Positions 1-5,680 of a stretch of DNA of 5,680 bases are shown piece by piece. The notes under the pieces are model-generated. The model saw only the letters and a program-made list of their open reading frames with translations. It ran no database searches and was not told the origin of the DNA. Position 1 is the stretch's first letter. Each line of letters starts with the position of its first letter. This DNA comes from Thermoproteota archaeon (lineage in GTDB: Archaea > Korarchaeota > Korarchaeia > Korarchaeales > Korarchaeaceae), in the NCBI GenBank assembly GCA_015521385.1, contig WAOH01000035.1, forward strand, positions 1-5,680. The letters are read 5' to 3'. Position numbers and translations under genes: made by a program.

Positions 1-3
1 AGT

Positions 4-1008
4 TTAAGACGGCTTCGACTCCTCGCCGGCCTTGAGCCATCTCCTGACCAACGCGGGCAGCTCTTCCTCCAGTAGACCTCTGGGTTTGTATATCATAATG
101 GCAACTAGGAGCGCAGAGAAGATCAATTCGACGAGACCGTAAAGGCCGGTGGATTCCTCAACCGGCTTCAACACCTGCATGAGGACGGTGAAGAGGACCG
201 CGCCCAGCCAGGCTCCCGATATGGTGTACATTCCACCGACGATGAGCATTATTATGACGTTGAACGTGAGGACGAAGGAGAACGCCCTTGGGTCTATCAA
301 CGTGATCAGGTGGGCGTAGAGGCCCCCAGCGACCCCCGCGAAGAACGCGCCTATCACGAAGGCCATGAGCCTGTACCTGAAGGTGTCTATGCCGAGGCTC
401 TGGGCGGCGATGCTGTCCTCCCTGATGGCTATCATGGCCCTGCCGTGGTAGGAGTCCACTATCCTCCAAGTCACGTAGACGGTGATGCCGAGCCAGAGGT
501 AGATCCACCATATGTTGGTGTACTCGGGGATCCCGCTTATCCCCAGTGCCCCCCTAGTTATGGGCTCCAGGTTGAGGAGGAGGGAGTAAACGACGGCCAT
601 GAAGCCCAGCGTGGCCACGGCCAAGTAGTGGCCCCTCAGCCTGAGTACAGGGAAGCCTATGACGAAGGCTATGGCTGCGGCCAGAAGCCCCCCAACCAGG
701 AGGGCCGCTGGATACGGTAAATAGGCCCCCTTCAGCATGGAGGGGAGCTCGGGGAAGTAGCTGGGCCTCTTCTCAAGCGGGAAGGTCAGCAGCGCGGCCG
801 TGTAGGCCCCGACCGCCATGAAACCGACGTGCCCTAGGCTGAAGACGTCGGTGAAGCCGTTCGTCAGTCCAAGGCTCACGGTCAGGATGGCGTAAATCCC
901 CATCAGCTCTATCAGGTACTTGTGGTAACCGGAGGCGAAGTTGTCGATGAGTAGCAGGAAGGCGGCGCCCACCAAGGCTGTCAAGATCACCCTCCTAGCG
1001 TCCCTCAT
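4..1008 (-). CDS. livM: LIV-type ABC transporter permease, LivM-like
   Basis: This is the second membrane subunit of a branched-chain amino acid type ABC importer; it pairs with the LivH-like subunit to form the channel. The 334-residue product is mostly hydrophobic helices. It carries LivM hallmarks: SLGHVGFMAVGAY (57-69), RLRGHYLAVATLG (123-135), the ATPase-coupling EAA-type loop around GRAMIAIREDSIAAQSLGI (189-207), and a closing KPRGLLEEE (308-316). The open frame extends 88 codons further upstream, but that part is arginine-rich, non-membrane sequence antisense-like to livH, so I reject it. The ATG at 1006-1008 has a strong GGGAGGTG site (1017-1024) 8 bases upstream. Its ATGA overlaps the livH stop by 4 bases, so coupling is likely. 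The stop is TAA at 4-6, and nothing downstream is visible. The family call is secure; the transported substrate cannot be read from sequence. Confidence 0.95.
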   Translation of the reverse strand: MRDARRVILTALVGAAFLLLIDNFASGYHKYLIELMGIYAILTVSLGLTNGFTDVFSLGHVGFMAVGAYTAALLTFPLEKRPSYFPELPSMLKGAYLPYPAALLVGGLLAAAIAFVIGFPVLRLRGHYLAVATLGFMAVVYSLLLNLEPITRGALGISGIPEYTNIWWIYLWLGITVYVTWRIVDSYHGRAMIAIREDSIAAQSLGIDTFRYRLMAFVIGAFFAGVAGGLYAHLITLIDPRAFSFVLTFNVIIMLIVGGMYTISGAWLGAVLFTVLMQVLKPVEESTGLYGLVELIFSALLVAIMIYKPRGLLEEELPALVRRWLKAGEESKPS

Positions 1009-1898
1009 ACGCGCTCCACCTCCCTGCCGAAGAGGCCGTAGGGCCTGATCAGGAGTATTATTATGAGGATCAGGAACGAGATCCCATCTCTGAGTCCGGA
1101 GTACTCTGGTGGGAGGAGTCCGACTGAGTAGATCTCCGCATAGCCGAGGATGTAGCCTCCCAGCACGGAGCCTGTCAGGCTTCCTATGCCCCCTACAACT
1201 GCGGCTATGAAGGCCTTCACGCCCGGCATGAAGCCCGTCGTGGGATCGACCTGGCCGTACATTCCTCCCCACAGGAAGCCAGTCAGCGCGGCCACCATGG
1301 AAGCCAGGGCGAAGGCGATCATTATGATGCGGTTCGCGTCGATCCCCATGAGGACGCTGGCCTCCAGATCGTCCGCTGTTGCCCTCATGGCGATCCCCAC
1401 CTTCGTCTTGGTGAAGAAGAGGACCAGGGCAGCAAACAGGACGAGGGTGGAGACTATGGTGAATATCTCGATGACCCTCACTGAGAAGTCCCCGTACCTG
1501 TAGACCCCCTTGAGGAACTCGGGCAGGGGGAACACCCTTGGCTGCGGGGTCGCGATTATCCTGACCAGGTTTTCCAGGAATATGTAGACCCCCAGCGAGG
1601 TTATCAGCATCGAGAGCTCCGGCCCTCCCCTCAGCGGCCTGTAGGCGAAGAAGTCTATCGCGACCCCGAGCACCGCGCCCAGAGCCATGGAGAGGGGCAG
1701 GGAGGTCACGGGATCGAGGCCCATGGCCAGGAACATGATGTAGAAGTAGGCGCCTACCATGAGCATGGCGCCGTGGGCGAAGTTGATGAGCCTGAGGATC
1801 CCGTATATTATGCTCATTCCTATGGCTAGGAGGGCGTACATGCTCCCCAGGACGAAGCTCCCGATGAACAGATCCAGTATGTAGGTGGCGCTGACCAT
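1005..1898 (-). CDS. livH: LIV-type ABC transporter permease, LivH-like
   Basis: This is the first membrane subunit of the importer. The product has 297 residues, a normal LivH length, with roughly eight hydrophobic segments. Family motifs seen are LRLINFAHGAM (35-45), YRPLRGGP (86-93), SLGVYIFLENL (101-111), the EAA-type coupling loop GIAMRATADDLEASVLMGID (168-187), the glycine-rich KAFIAAVVGGIGSLTGSVLGG region (228-248, given here as a motif span), and the C-terminal RPYGLFG (285-291). The ATG at 1896-1898 follows the livF stop by 4 bases. Its ribosome site GGTGAT (1902-1907) contains that stop codon, which ties its translation to livF. Its own TGA overlaps the livM start. There are no truncations or frame breaks, and the product is near certain at family level. 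Confidence 0.95.
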   Translation of the reverse strand: MVSATYILDLFIGSFVLGSMYALLAIGMSIIYGILRLINFAHGAMLMVGAYFYIMFLAMGLDPVTSLPLSMALGAVLGVAIDFFAYRPLRGGPELSMLITSLGVYIFLENLVRIIATPQPRVFPLPEFLKGVYRYGDFSVRVIEIFTIVSTLVLFAALVLFFTKTKVGIAMRATADDLEASVLMGIDANRIIMIAFALASMVAALTGFLWGGMYGQVDPTTGFMPGVKAFIAAVVGGIGSLTGSVLGGYILGYAEIYSVGLLPPEYSGLRDGISFLILIIILLIRPYGLFGREVERV

Positions 1899-1901
1899 GG
1901 A

Positions 1902-1907
1902 ATCACC
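1902..1907 (-). promoter_or_regulatory. livH ribosome binding site containing the livF stop codon
   Basis: GGTGAT on the minus strand includes the TGA stop of livF (1903-1905) and lies three bases before the livH ATG. Ribosomes ending livF would sit on the livH site, so re-initiation or coupled translation is likely. Confidence 0.65.
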
Positions 1908-2613
1908 CCAGGTAGGCCTTGACCATGTCCATGGAGAGGACCTCCTCCGGCTCCCCGCTCGCTATTATCCTGCCCGTCTGGATCACGTAGATGTAGTGGG
2001 AGTGGGTGAGTGCCTTCTTGACGTGTTGCTCCACCACCAGCACCGTCGTCCCCTCCTCGTTTATCTTGGAGATCGCGTCGTAGAGGACATCCACAATCCT
2101 GGGAGCCAGGCCTAGGGAGGGCTCGTCGAGCAGCAGGAGCTTGGGGTCGCTCATCAGCCCCCTGGCTATGGCGAGCATCTGCTGCTCACCGCCGCTCAGT
2201 GATCCAGCCACCTGATTCCTCCTCTCCCTGAGGACGGGGAATAGCTGGTAGACGAACTCGAGCCTGTCCTCCAGGTCTTTCACGGTGTAGCCCCCCACCA
2301 CGAGGTTCTCGTAGACCGTGAGCCTGTGGAATATCTTCCTGCCCTCCGGGACCAGTGAGATCCCCATCCTCACCCTCCTGTGGGGCGGGACCCTCGTTAT
2401 GTCCTCGCCCTCGAACGATATGGTGCCCCCCGTGACCCTCCCCCCGACGAGGTTTATGGTGCCAGAGAGGGCCCTCAGGGTCGTTGTCTTCCCGGCACCG
2501 TTGCTCCCCAGCAGGCTCACGACCTGACCCTTCCTCACCTGGAAGCTTATCCCCTGAACGGCCACGAGGGGGCCGTAGCTCACGAACAATTCCCTGACAT
2601 CCAGAAGGGCCAT
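1903..2613 (-). CDS. livF: LIV-type ABC transporter ATP-binding protein, LivF-like
   Basis: This is one of the two cytoplasmic ATPases that drive the importer. All ATPase motifs are present in its 236 residues: Walker A GSNGAGKTT (36-44), the LivF-specific Q-loop region VPEGRKIF (88-95), signature LSGGEQQ (139-145), Walker B LLLLDEPS (159-166), D-loop SLGLAP (166-171), and H-loop VVEQHV with His197. The VPEGR motif and the absence of an insert between Q-loop and signature separate it from LivG. The ATG directly abuts the livG stop (TGAATG, no gap). A GGGAGG site (2621-2626) lies 7 bases upstream inside the end of livG. The gene is intact and the subunit assignment is firm. Confidence 0.95.
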   Translation of the reverse strand: MALLDVRELFVSYGPLVAVQGISFQVRKGQVVSLLGSNGAGKTTTLRALSGTINLVGGRVTGGTISFEGEDITRVPPHRRVRMGISLVPEGRKIFHRLTVYENLVVGGYTVKDLEDRLEFVYQLFPVLRERRNQVAGSLSGGEQQMLAIARGLMSDPKLLLLDEPSLGLAPRIVDVLYDAISKINEEGTTVLVVEQHVKKALTHSHYIYVIQTGRIIASGEPEEVLSMDMVKAYLG

Positions 2614-3375
2614 TCAGGTCCCTCCCAAGTAGACCTCTATCACCTTGGGGTTGCTGACGACCTCGTCGTAGGTCCCCTCGGCGATTATCCTCCCGTGATC
2701 CAGCACCTGGACCCAGTTGCAGAGTCCCTGGATCACCTTCATCCTGTGCTCGACGATGAGGACCGTGAGGTCGAAGCTCTCCTTTATCTCCCTGACCTTG
2801 GAAATGAGGTCCTCGGCCTCTTTGGGGTTCATCCCGGCGGTGGGCTCGTCCAGCAGCAGGAGCTTGGGCTTGGTGAGCAGGCTCCTCCCTATCTCGACCA
2901 ACCTCTGTATCCCGTAGGGTAGCTCGCCAGCGAGCCTCTCAGCGTAGTCGCGGATCCCCAGCTCCCTCATCACCTCATTCACCTCGCTGCCTCCCTCATC
3001 CTCCTCCTCGGCGTACCTTCGACTCATGAGAACCGTGTCCAGCAGGGAGTAGGAGAAGGACTTGTGCCTCCCGATCAGGAGGTTCTCCCTGACCGTCAGC
3101 CTCCTGAATATGCGCAGGTTCTGGAAGGTCCTGGCTATGCCCAGCTCCGATACCCTGTTGGGCGGCAGGCCCGTTATGTCAGTGCCCTCGAACCTGACCG
3201 AGCCCCCATCTGGTTTGATGTACCCCGTGATGAGGTTGAAGACGGTGGTCTTCCCGGCACCGTTGGGGCCTATCAGGCCGTAAATCTCTCCCCTCGGGAG
3301 ATCCAGTCGATAATCGTCCACGGCCAAGAGTCCGCCGAACCTCTTGGTCAGTCCCCTGACTTCCAAGAGGGACAA
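2614..3375 (-). CDS. livG: LIV-type ABC transporter ATP-binding protein, LivG-like
   Basis: This is the second cytoplasmic ATPase, expected to pair with LivF. Numbered from the TTG at 3373-3375, the 253 residues begin MSLLEVRGLTKRFGG, as family members usually do. It has Walker A GPNGAGKTT (36-44), Q-loop ARTFQNLRIF (Gln85), an acidic linker EEEDEGG (123-129), the LivG-type signature LPYGIQ (152-157), Walker B LLLLDEPT (172-179), D-loop AGMNP (180-184) and H-loop VEHRM (His210). LPYG in place of LSGG is normal for LivG. The less usual details are Ile for the common Gln after LPYG, and EHRM where EHDM is common. An in-frame TTG five codons upstream (3388-3390) lacks a ribosome site. The chosen TTG has GGTGAT three bases before it, the same layout as livH. 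Function is secure; the start is likely. Confidence 0.94.
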   Translation of the reverse strand: MSLLEVRGLTKRFGGLLAVDDYRLDLPRGEIYGLIGPNGAGKTTVFNLITGYIKPDGGSVRFEGTDITGLPPNRVSELGIARTFQNLRIFRRLTVRENLLIGRHKSFSYSLLDTVLMSRRYAEEEDEGGSEVNEVMRELGIRDYAERLAGELPYGIQRLVEIGRSLLTKPKLLLLDEPTAGMNPKEAEDLISKVREIKESFDLTVLIVEHRMKVIQGLCNWVQVLDHGRIIAEGTYDEVVSNPKVIEVYLGGT

Positions 3376-3378
3376 GAA

Positions 3379-3384
3379 ATCACC
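3379..3384 (-). promoter_or_regulatory. Ribosome binding site deciding the livG TTG start
   Basis: On the minus strand GGTGAT is followed by TTC and then TTG (3373-3375). The same motif, with the same three-base gap (TCC), precedes the livH ATG. This favours the TTG at 3375 over the upstream in-frame TTG at 3390, which has only a T-rich, SD-free leader. Confidence 0.65.
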
Positions 3385-3388
3385 CTGC

Positions 3389-3394
3389 AAAAAA
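3389..3394 (-). terminator. T6 run after the binding-protein gene; possible partial terminator
   Basis: The transcript reads TACTTTTTTGCAG in the 33-base gap between the binding-protein stop and the livG start. Short oligo-T runs can terminate archaeal RNA polymerase without a hairpin, and I see no hairpin here. A leaky stop would give more binding protein than ATPase and permease. Six T is short, so this may be chance. Confidence 0.22.
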
Positions 3395-3408
3395 GTAGGT
3401 TGGGAGGT

Positions 3409-4626
3409 TTAAGGTATCGGGTTGAGGGCCAGCTCGGCCGGAGGCATGTACTCGGGCGTGAGCTGCTCCAAGGTGACGAACTTCCCGTTCTTGACTTGGA
3501 GGACGGACACGGCCTTCTGAGGTACGTGGTTCTGCGGCGAGTAGGTTATGGTGCCCGTGACTGCTGGGAAGCCCTTTATCTGCTCCAGCGCGTTCTTTAT
3601 CGCCGTAGGATCGGTGCTCCCGGCCTTCTTTATCGCCTCGGCCAGCAGCATCATCGCGTCGTAGCCGAGGGCGGCGAAGGCGTTCTCGGGCTTCCTGCCG
3701 TACTCCTTCTGGTAGGCCTCTATGAACTTCTTCACCCTGTCGTTGGGCGGCACGTCCAGCGAGACGTGGGTCGCGAATATGGTACCCTCAGCCGCCTTCC
3801 CGGCGACCTTCACCATCTCGGGCGTGTCGAAGCCGTCCTCTCCCAGGATGGGCAGGTCTATTCCGGCATCCCTTATCTGCTTAATGATGAGGCCCACGTT
3901 GCCGGGCGTGGCCCCTATGTAGATGGCGTCGATCTTCTCGGTCTTCATCTTGTCCTTCAGCCTAGCTATCTGGGCGGAGTAGTCCTTGTCGTTGGTGTGG
4001 AAAGTGTCGATGTACACTATAGAGTTCGGATCCCCTGTGTAGTGCTTGAACGCGTCGACGAAGTAGGTGCAGACGGCCCTGCTGAAGTCCATCTCCACAT
4101 CGACCCAGACGACCACCTTCTTGTAGCCTAGCTTCTTCACCGCGTACTCGGCCACGGCAGCCGCCTGGGCGTTGTCTCCGAACGCGGCCAAGAACATGTA
4201 GTTACCGACCCACTGCGGCAGGAGCGGGTGGGTTGCCCCGCTCGTTATGAAGGGTATCTTGTTCGCCTGGGCTATCTCCCCAGCTATCCTCGCGAAGTTG
4301 GTGTCGCCGTACCCTATCATGGCCACTACTCCTTCCTGCACCAGCCTCTTTGCTGCCGCAGCGGTCTCGGTCTGATCAGATTTCGTATCTATGAGGATGA
4401 GCTTTATCTTCTTCCCGTTTATCCCGCCGGCTTCGTTTATCTGCTTGACCGCCAGCTTAACTCCATTGGCGGCCGGAGCGTCTATGGATCCCATGAAGCC
4501 TCCTATGTTGTAGAGGGCCCCGACCTTGATCTCCTGAGCGCCAGCACCGCCCTGCAAGGCGAAATAAGCCGCCACTATGACCACTATCACCACTATTATT
4601 CCTATCACTAGGTTCCTCGTATTCAT
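3409..4626 (-). CDS. livK: LIV-type ABC transporter substrate-binding protein
   Basis: This is the extracytoplasmic receptor that captures the ligand and delivers it to LivH/LivM. The 405-residue product starts MNTRN, followed by a strongly hydrophobic stretch (about 6-24) that acts as a signal or membrane anchor. There is no bacterial lipobox cysteine. From IKVGALYNIGG (33-43) on it is a type 1 periplasmic-binding fold (Peripla_BP_6): NGVKLAVKQINEAGGING (54-71), SDQTETAAAAKRLV (83-96), the ligand-loop region IPFITSGATHP (124-134), LGEDGFDTPEMVKVAG (261-276), and the AALGYDAM helix (318-325). This is the first gene of the operon. Its ATG has GAGGTG (4634-4639) 7 bases upstream, and a TATA-like box precedes it. 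It is separated from livG by 33 bases with a T6 run. Family binders take branched-chain and other amino acids, amides or related acids, so specificity is open and the symbol is by position. Confidence 0.93.
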   Translation of the reverse strand: MNTRNLVIGIIVVIVVIVAAYFALQGGAGAQEIKVGALYNIGGFMGSIDAPAANGVKLAVKQINEAGGINGKKIKLILIDTKSDQTETAAAAKRLVQEGVVAMIGYGDTNFARIAGEIAQANKIPFITSGATHPLLPQWVGNYMFLAAFGDNAQAAAVAEYAVKKLGYKKVVVWVDVEMDFSRAVCTYFVDAFKHYTGDPNSIVYIDTFHTNDKDYSAQIARLKDKMKTEKIDAIYIGATPGNVGLIIKQIRDAGIDLPILGEDGFDTPEMVKVAGKAAEGTIFATHVSLDVPPNDRVKKFIEAYQKEYGRKPENAFAALGYDAMMLLAEAIKKAGSTDPTAIKNALEQIKGFPAVTGTITYSPQNHVPQKAVSVLQVKNGKFVTLEQLTPEYMPPAELALNPIP

Positions 4627-4677
4627 CCCATGACACCTCTCTCGGGCCCCTTATGGCCTCTTCTTTCTTGAAGCAAC

Positions 4678-4687
4678 TAAAATATAA
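4678..4687 (-). promoter_or_regulatory. Putative TATA box of the importer operon
   Basis: On the minus strand this reads TTATATTTTA. Its centre lies about 26 bases upstream of positions 4657-4660, so transcription would start there and give a leader of roughly 30 bases containing the GAGGTG ribosome site. Spacing and composition fit an archaeal TATA box; the B-recognition element upstream is not clear. The call is by eye, with no start-site data. Confidence 0.5.
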
Positions 4688-4750
4688 GCTCTATCGGAAA
4701 AGAAACTTAATCGTGTCTCAGAAGTTGGCAGAGAGACCCTTTCCGACGCC

Positions 4751-4770
4751 TGTGCAGGTAGAATTGCACA
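4751..4770. repeat. Perfect inverted repeat, candidate operator
   Basis: Arms TGTGCA (4751-4756) and TGCACA (4765-4770) flank 8 bases. The centre is about 75 bases upstream of the importer TATA box and about 115 upstream of the asparaginase TATA box. Size and symmetry suit a dimeric helix-turn-helix regulator such as an Lrp/AsnC protein, but the family is a guess. The position upstream of both TATA boxes would fit activation better than direct promoter blocking. Confidence 0.4.
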
Positions 4771-4777
4771 GAAAGAA

Positions 4778-4801
4778 CGTTGTTGCATAGTCAATTCAAC
4801 G
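4778..4801. repeat. Bulged inverted repeat in the control region
   Basis: CGTTG (4778-4782) pairs with CAACG (4797-4801), and the next TTG (4783-4785) pairs with CAA (4792-4794) if the two bases at 4795-4796 bulge out. It sits 7 bases beyond the better repeat at 4751-4770. It could be part of a regulator site, or chance in AT-rich DNA. Confidence 0.22.
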
Positions 4802-4871
4802 AATTAGCTATATGAATATTGTGTCATTATTGTCGTTAATTAATAAGGAAAATTTTTGATTAGACAGATCA

Positions 4872-4879
4872 TTTATAAG
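4872..4879 (+). promoter_or_regulatory. Putative TATA box of the asparaginase gene
   Basis: The sequence TTTATAAG is a near-ideal archaeal TATA box, centred about 34 bases upstream of the GTG start. With the usual spacing of about 26 bases, transcription would begin near 4900-4902. That leaves a leader of only about 8-10 bases, just enough to include the AGGTG site at its 5' edge. Confidence 0.6.
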
Positions 4880-4899
4880 ATCTCGTGGATTAATGACCT

Positions 4900-4904
4900 A
4901 GGTG
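4900..4904 (+). promoter_or_regulatory. Ribosome binding site deciding the asparaginase GTG start
   Basis: AGGTG lies 5 bases before GTG at 4910-4912 and matches the archaeal 16S 3' end. It supports this start; the next in-frame ATG is at residue 64, past the conserved HGGAG motif. Confidence 0.6.
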
Positions 4905-4909
4905 GAAAA

Positions 4910-5680
4910 GTGAAGAGGCTCCTTTCTCTCAGGACGGATGAGCCCTTCAGGATCATCGTCCACGGCGGAGCTGGTAGAATACCTGAGGATAAGGCGCCCT
5001 TATACGCAGAAGGAGTTAGGAAGGCTGTGAATGTAGGGCTTGGAGTCCTGCGAAGTGGTGGAAGTGCGCTGGATGCGGTCGTCGAGGCCGTGGCCTGCAT
5101 GGAGGATGACCCGACCTTCAACGCCGGCAGGGGTTCCGTCCTGAACAGCGAGGGCTTCATCGAGATGGACGCCATAGTGATCGATGGCTCCTCCCTGTCG
5201 ATGGGGGCCGTGGCGGCGGTGAGGAGGGTCAAGAACCCGGTCAGGCTGGCAAGGGCCGTCATGGAGAGGACCGAGCACAACATGTTCGCTGGGGAGTGGG
5301 CGGACAGGTTAGCTGAGGTTATGGGCCTCGAAGTGGCCGATCCGTCCTACTTCCTGACCGAGAGGCGCAGGAGGGAGTGGGAGGAGATGAGGTCGGGCAG
5401 GGTGAACCCCACCAAGGAGTTCATGTACTCCACGGTCGGCGCGGTCGCCATGGACGGGAGCGGTAATCTGGCTGCGGCCACCTCCACCGGGGGCACCCCC
5501 CTAAAGATGCCCGGTAGGGTGGGTGACACCCCCCTAGTCGGTAGCGGGGCTTACGCGGACAACCAACTGGGGGGAGCGAGTGCAACGGGGCTGGGGGAGG
5601 CCATAATGAAGGTCGTCCTGTCGAAGACGGCACTGGAGCTCATCAGCCGGGAGGCGAACCCGGCCAGCGCTGCCCAGAGG
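4910..5680 (+). CDS. Plant-type L-asparaginase / isoaspartyl dipeptidase (3' end outside window)
   Basis: This is an N-terminal-nucleophile hydrolase that cleaves asparagine and beta-aspartyl dipeptides; it is made as a precursor that cuts itself into alpha and beta chains. The 257 codons seen run open to the window end; the family is usually about 280-320 residues, so the tail is missing. IIVHGGAG (15-22) is the N-terminal hallmark and FNAGRGSVLN (70-79) the stabilising loop. The new N-terminal catalytic Thr is Thr175 in STVGAVAMDGSGN. Counterparts of E. coli IaaA Thr197, Arg207, Asp210, Thr230 and Gly231 are Thr193 (TSTGG), Arg203 and Asp206 (PGRVGD), Thr226 and Gly227 (ATGLGE). Ser174 replaces the Gly usually found before the scissile bond. 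The start is GTG with AGGTG (4900-4904) 5 bases upstream; no other start codon lies upstream in frame nearby. The gene is divergent from the importer. The family is secure; the balance of asparaginase and isoaspartyl activity is unknown. Confidence 0.93.
   Translation, partial: MKRLLSLRTDEPFRIIVHGGAGRIPEDKAPLYAEGVRKAVNVGLGVLRSGGSALDAVVEAVACMEDDPTFNAGRGSVLNSEGFIEMDAIVIDGSSLSMGAVAAVRRVKNPVRLARAVMERTEHNMFAGEWADRLAEVMGLEVADPSYFLTERRRREWEEMRSGRVNPTKEFMYSTVGAVAMDGSGNLAAATSTGGTPLKMPGRVGDTPLVGSGAYADNQLGGASATGLGEAIMKVVLSKTALELISREANPASAAQR

Larger units (their letters stand above)
4627..4909. other. AT-rich divergent intergenic control region
   Basis: These 283 bases lie between two divergent starts and are clearly richer in A+T than the genes on either side, most of all from about 4800 to 4880 (it includes the palindrome TTAATTAA at 4836-4843). 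The region holds one TATA-like box facing each way, two or three inverted repeats between them, and a ribosome site at each end. I see no tRNA or other recognisable RNA gene and no convincing small protein gene. Confidence 0.75.

Noticed and set aside
1009..1272. 88-codon upstream extension of the livM open frame
   Set aside because: It lies wholly within livH in another frame, is arginine- and histidine-rich with no membrane character, and a strong ribosome site supports the inner ATG at 1008.
2380..2922. 180-codon plus-strand open frame opposite livF and livG
   Set aside because: It crosses the boundary of two clear ATPase genes on the other strand and has no recognisable domain; it mirrors their codon pattern.
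2489..3266. Repeated stretch CTTCCCGGCACCGTTG in livF and livG
   Set aside because: It encodes the shared Walker A motif of two related ATPases, so it reflects protein conservation and not a DNA repeat element.
3064..4131. 355-codon open frame on the plus strand opposite the binding-protein and livG genes
   Set aside because: It spans two well-conserved genes and their gap on the other strand, resembles no family, and is the kind of open antisense frame that GC-rich codon use produces.
4715..4737. Inverted repeat GTCTC-N13-GAGAC near the importer promoter
   Set aside because: Five-base arms with a long spacer are expected by chance in a region of this size; the neighbouring purine-rich sequence makes it still less telling.
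4812..4859. 15-codon reading frame (ATG to TGA) in the intergenic region, possible leader peptide
   Set aside because: It has no ribosome site, lies upstream of the predicted asparaginase start of transcription, and such short frames are common by chance in AT-rich DNA.
4873..5283. Minus-strand open frames of 136 and 92 codons opposite the asparaginase
   Set aside because: They are antisense to an intact conserved enzyme, with no family resemblance or ribosome site that I can see.

Overview
The window suggests an archaeon, probably a thermophile of the TACK group, though the lineage is inferred and not proved. Three things support this. The ribosome binding sites match the archaeal 16S 3' end (GGTGAT, GGAGGTG). 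TATA-like boxes sit at about the expected distance from two divergent genes. Starts include GTG and TTG, in GC-rich coding sequence that favours AGG for arginine. I see no rRNA, tRNA, CRISPR, insertion sequence or phage gene.

Positions 4-4626, minus strand, hold a complete five-gene branched-chain amino acid type (LIV/HAAT family) ABC importer. In transcription order it is: substrate-binding protein (4626-3409), LivG-type ATPase (3375-2614), LivF-type ATPase (2613-1903), LivH-type permease (1898-1005) and LivM-type permease (1008-4). The last four genes are packed with no gap, a 4-base gap and a 4-base overlap, which points to translational coupling. The only longer gap (33 bases) follows the binding-protein gene and holds a run of six T in the transcript. 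That could let the binding protein be made in excess.

Positions 4627-4909 are an AT-rich divergent intergenic region. It has a likely TATA box for each side, a perfect 6+6 base inverted repeat (4751-4770) that looks like a regulator site, and a second bulged inverted repeat (4778-4801).

Positions 4910-5680, plus strand, encode a plant-type (Ntn-hydrolase) L-asparaginase/isoaspartyl dipeptidase that runs off the window. All recognisable active-site residues are present.

Taken together, a likely reading is a nitrogen or amino-acid scavenging locus. The importer brings in amino acids or small amides, and the divergent hydrolase releases aspartate and ammonia from asparagine or isoaspartyl peptides. 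The shared control region suggests co-regulation. The gene families themselves are well known; the less ordinary points are the pairing, the control region and some residue substitutions.
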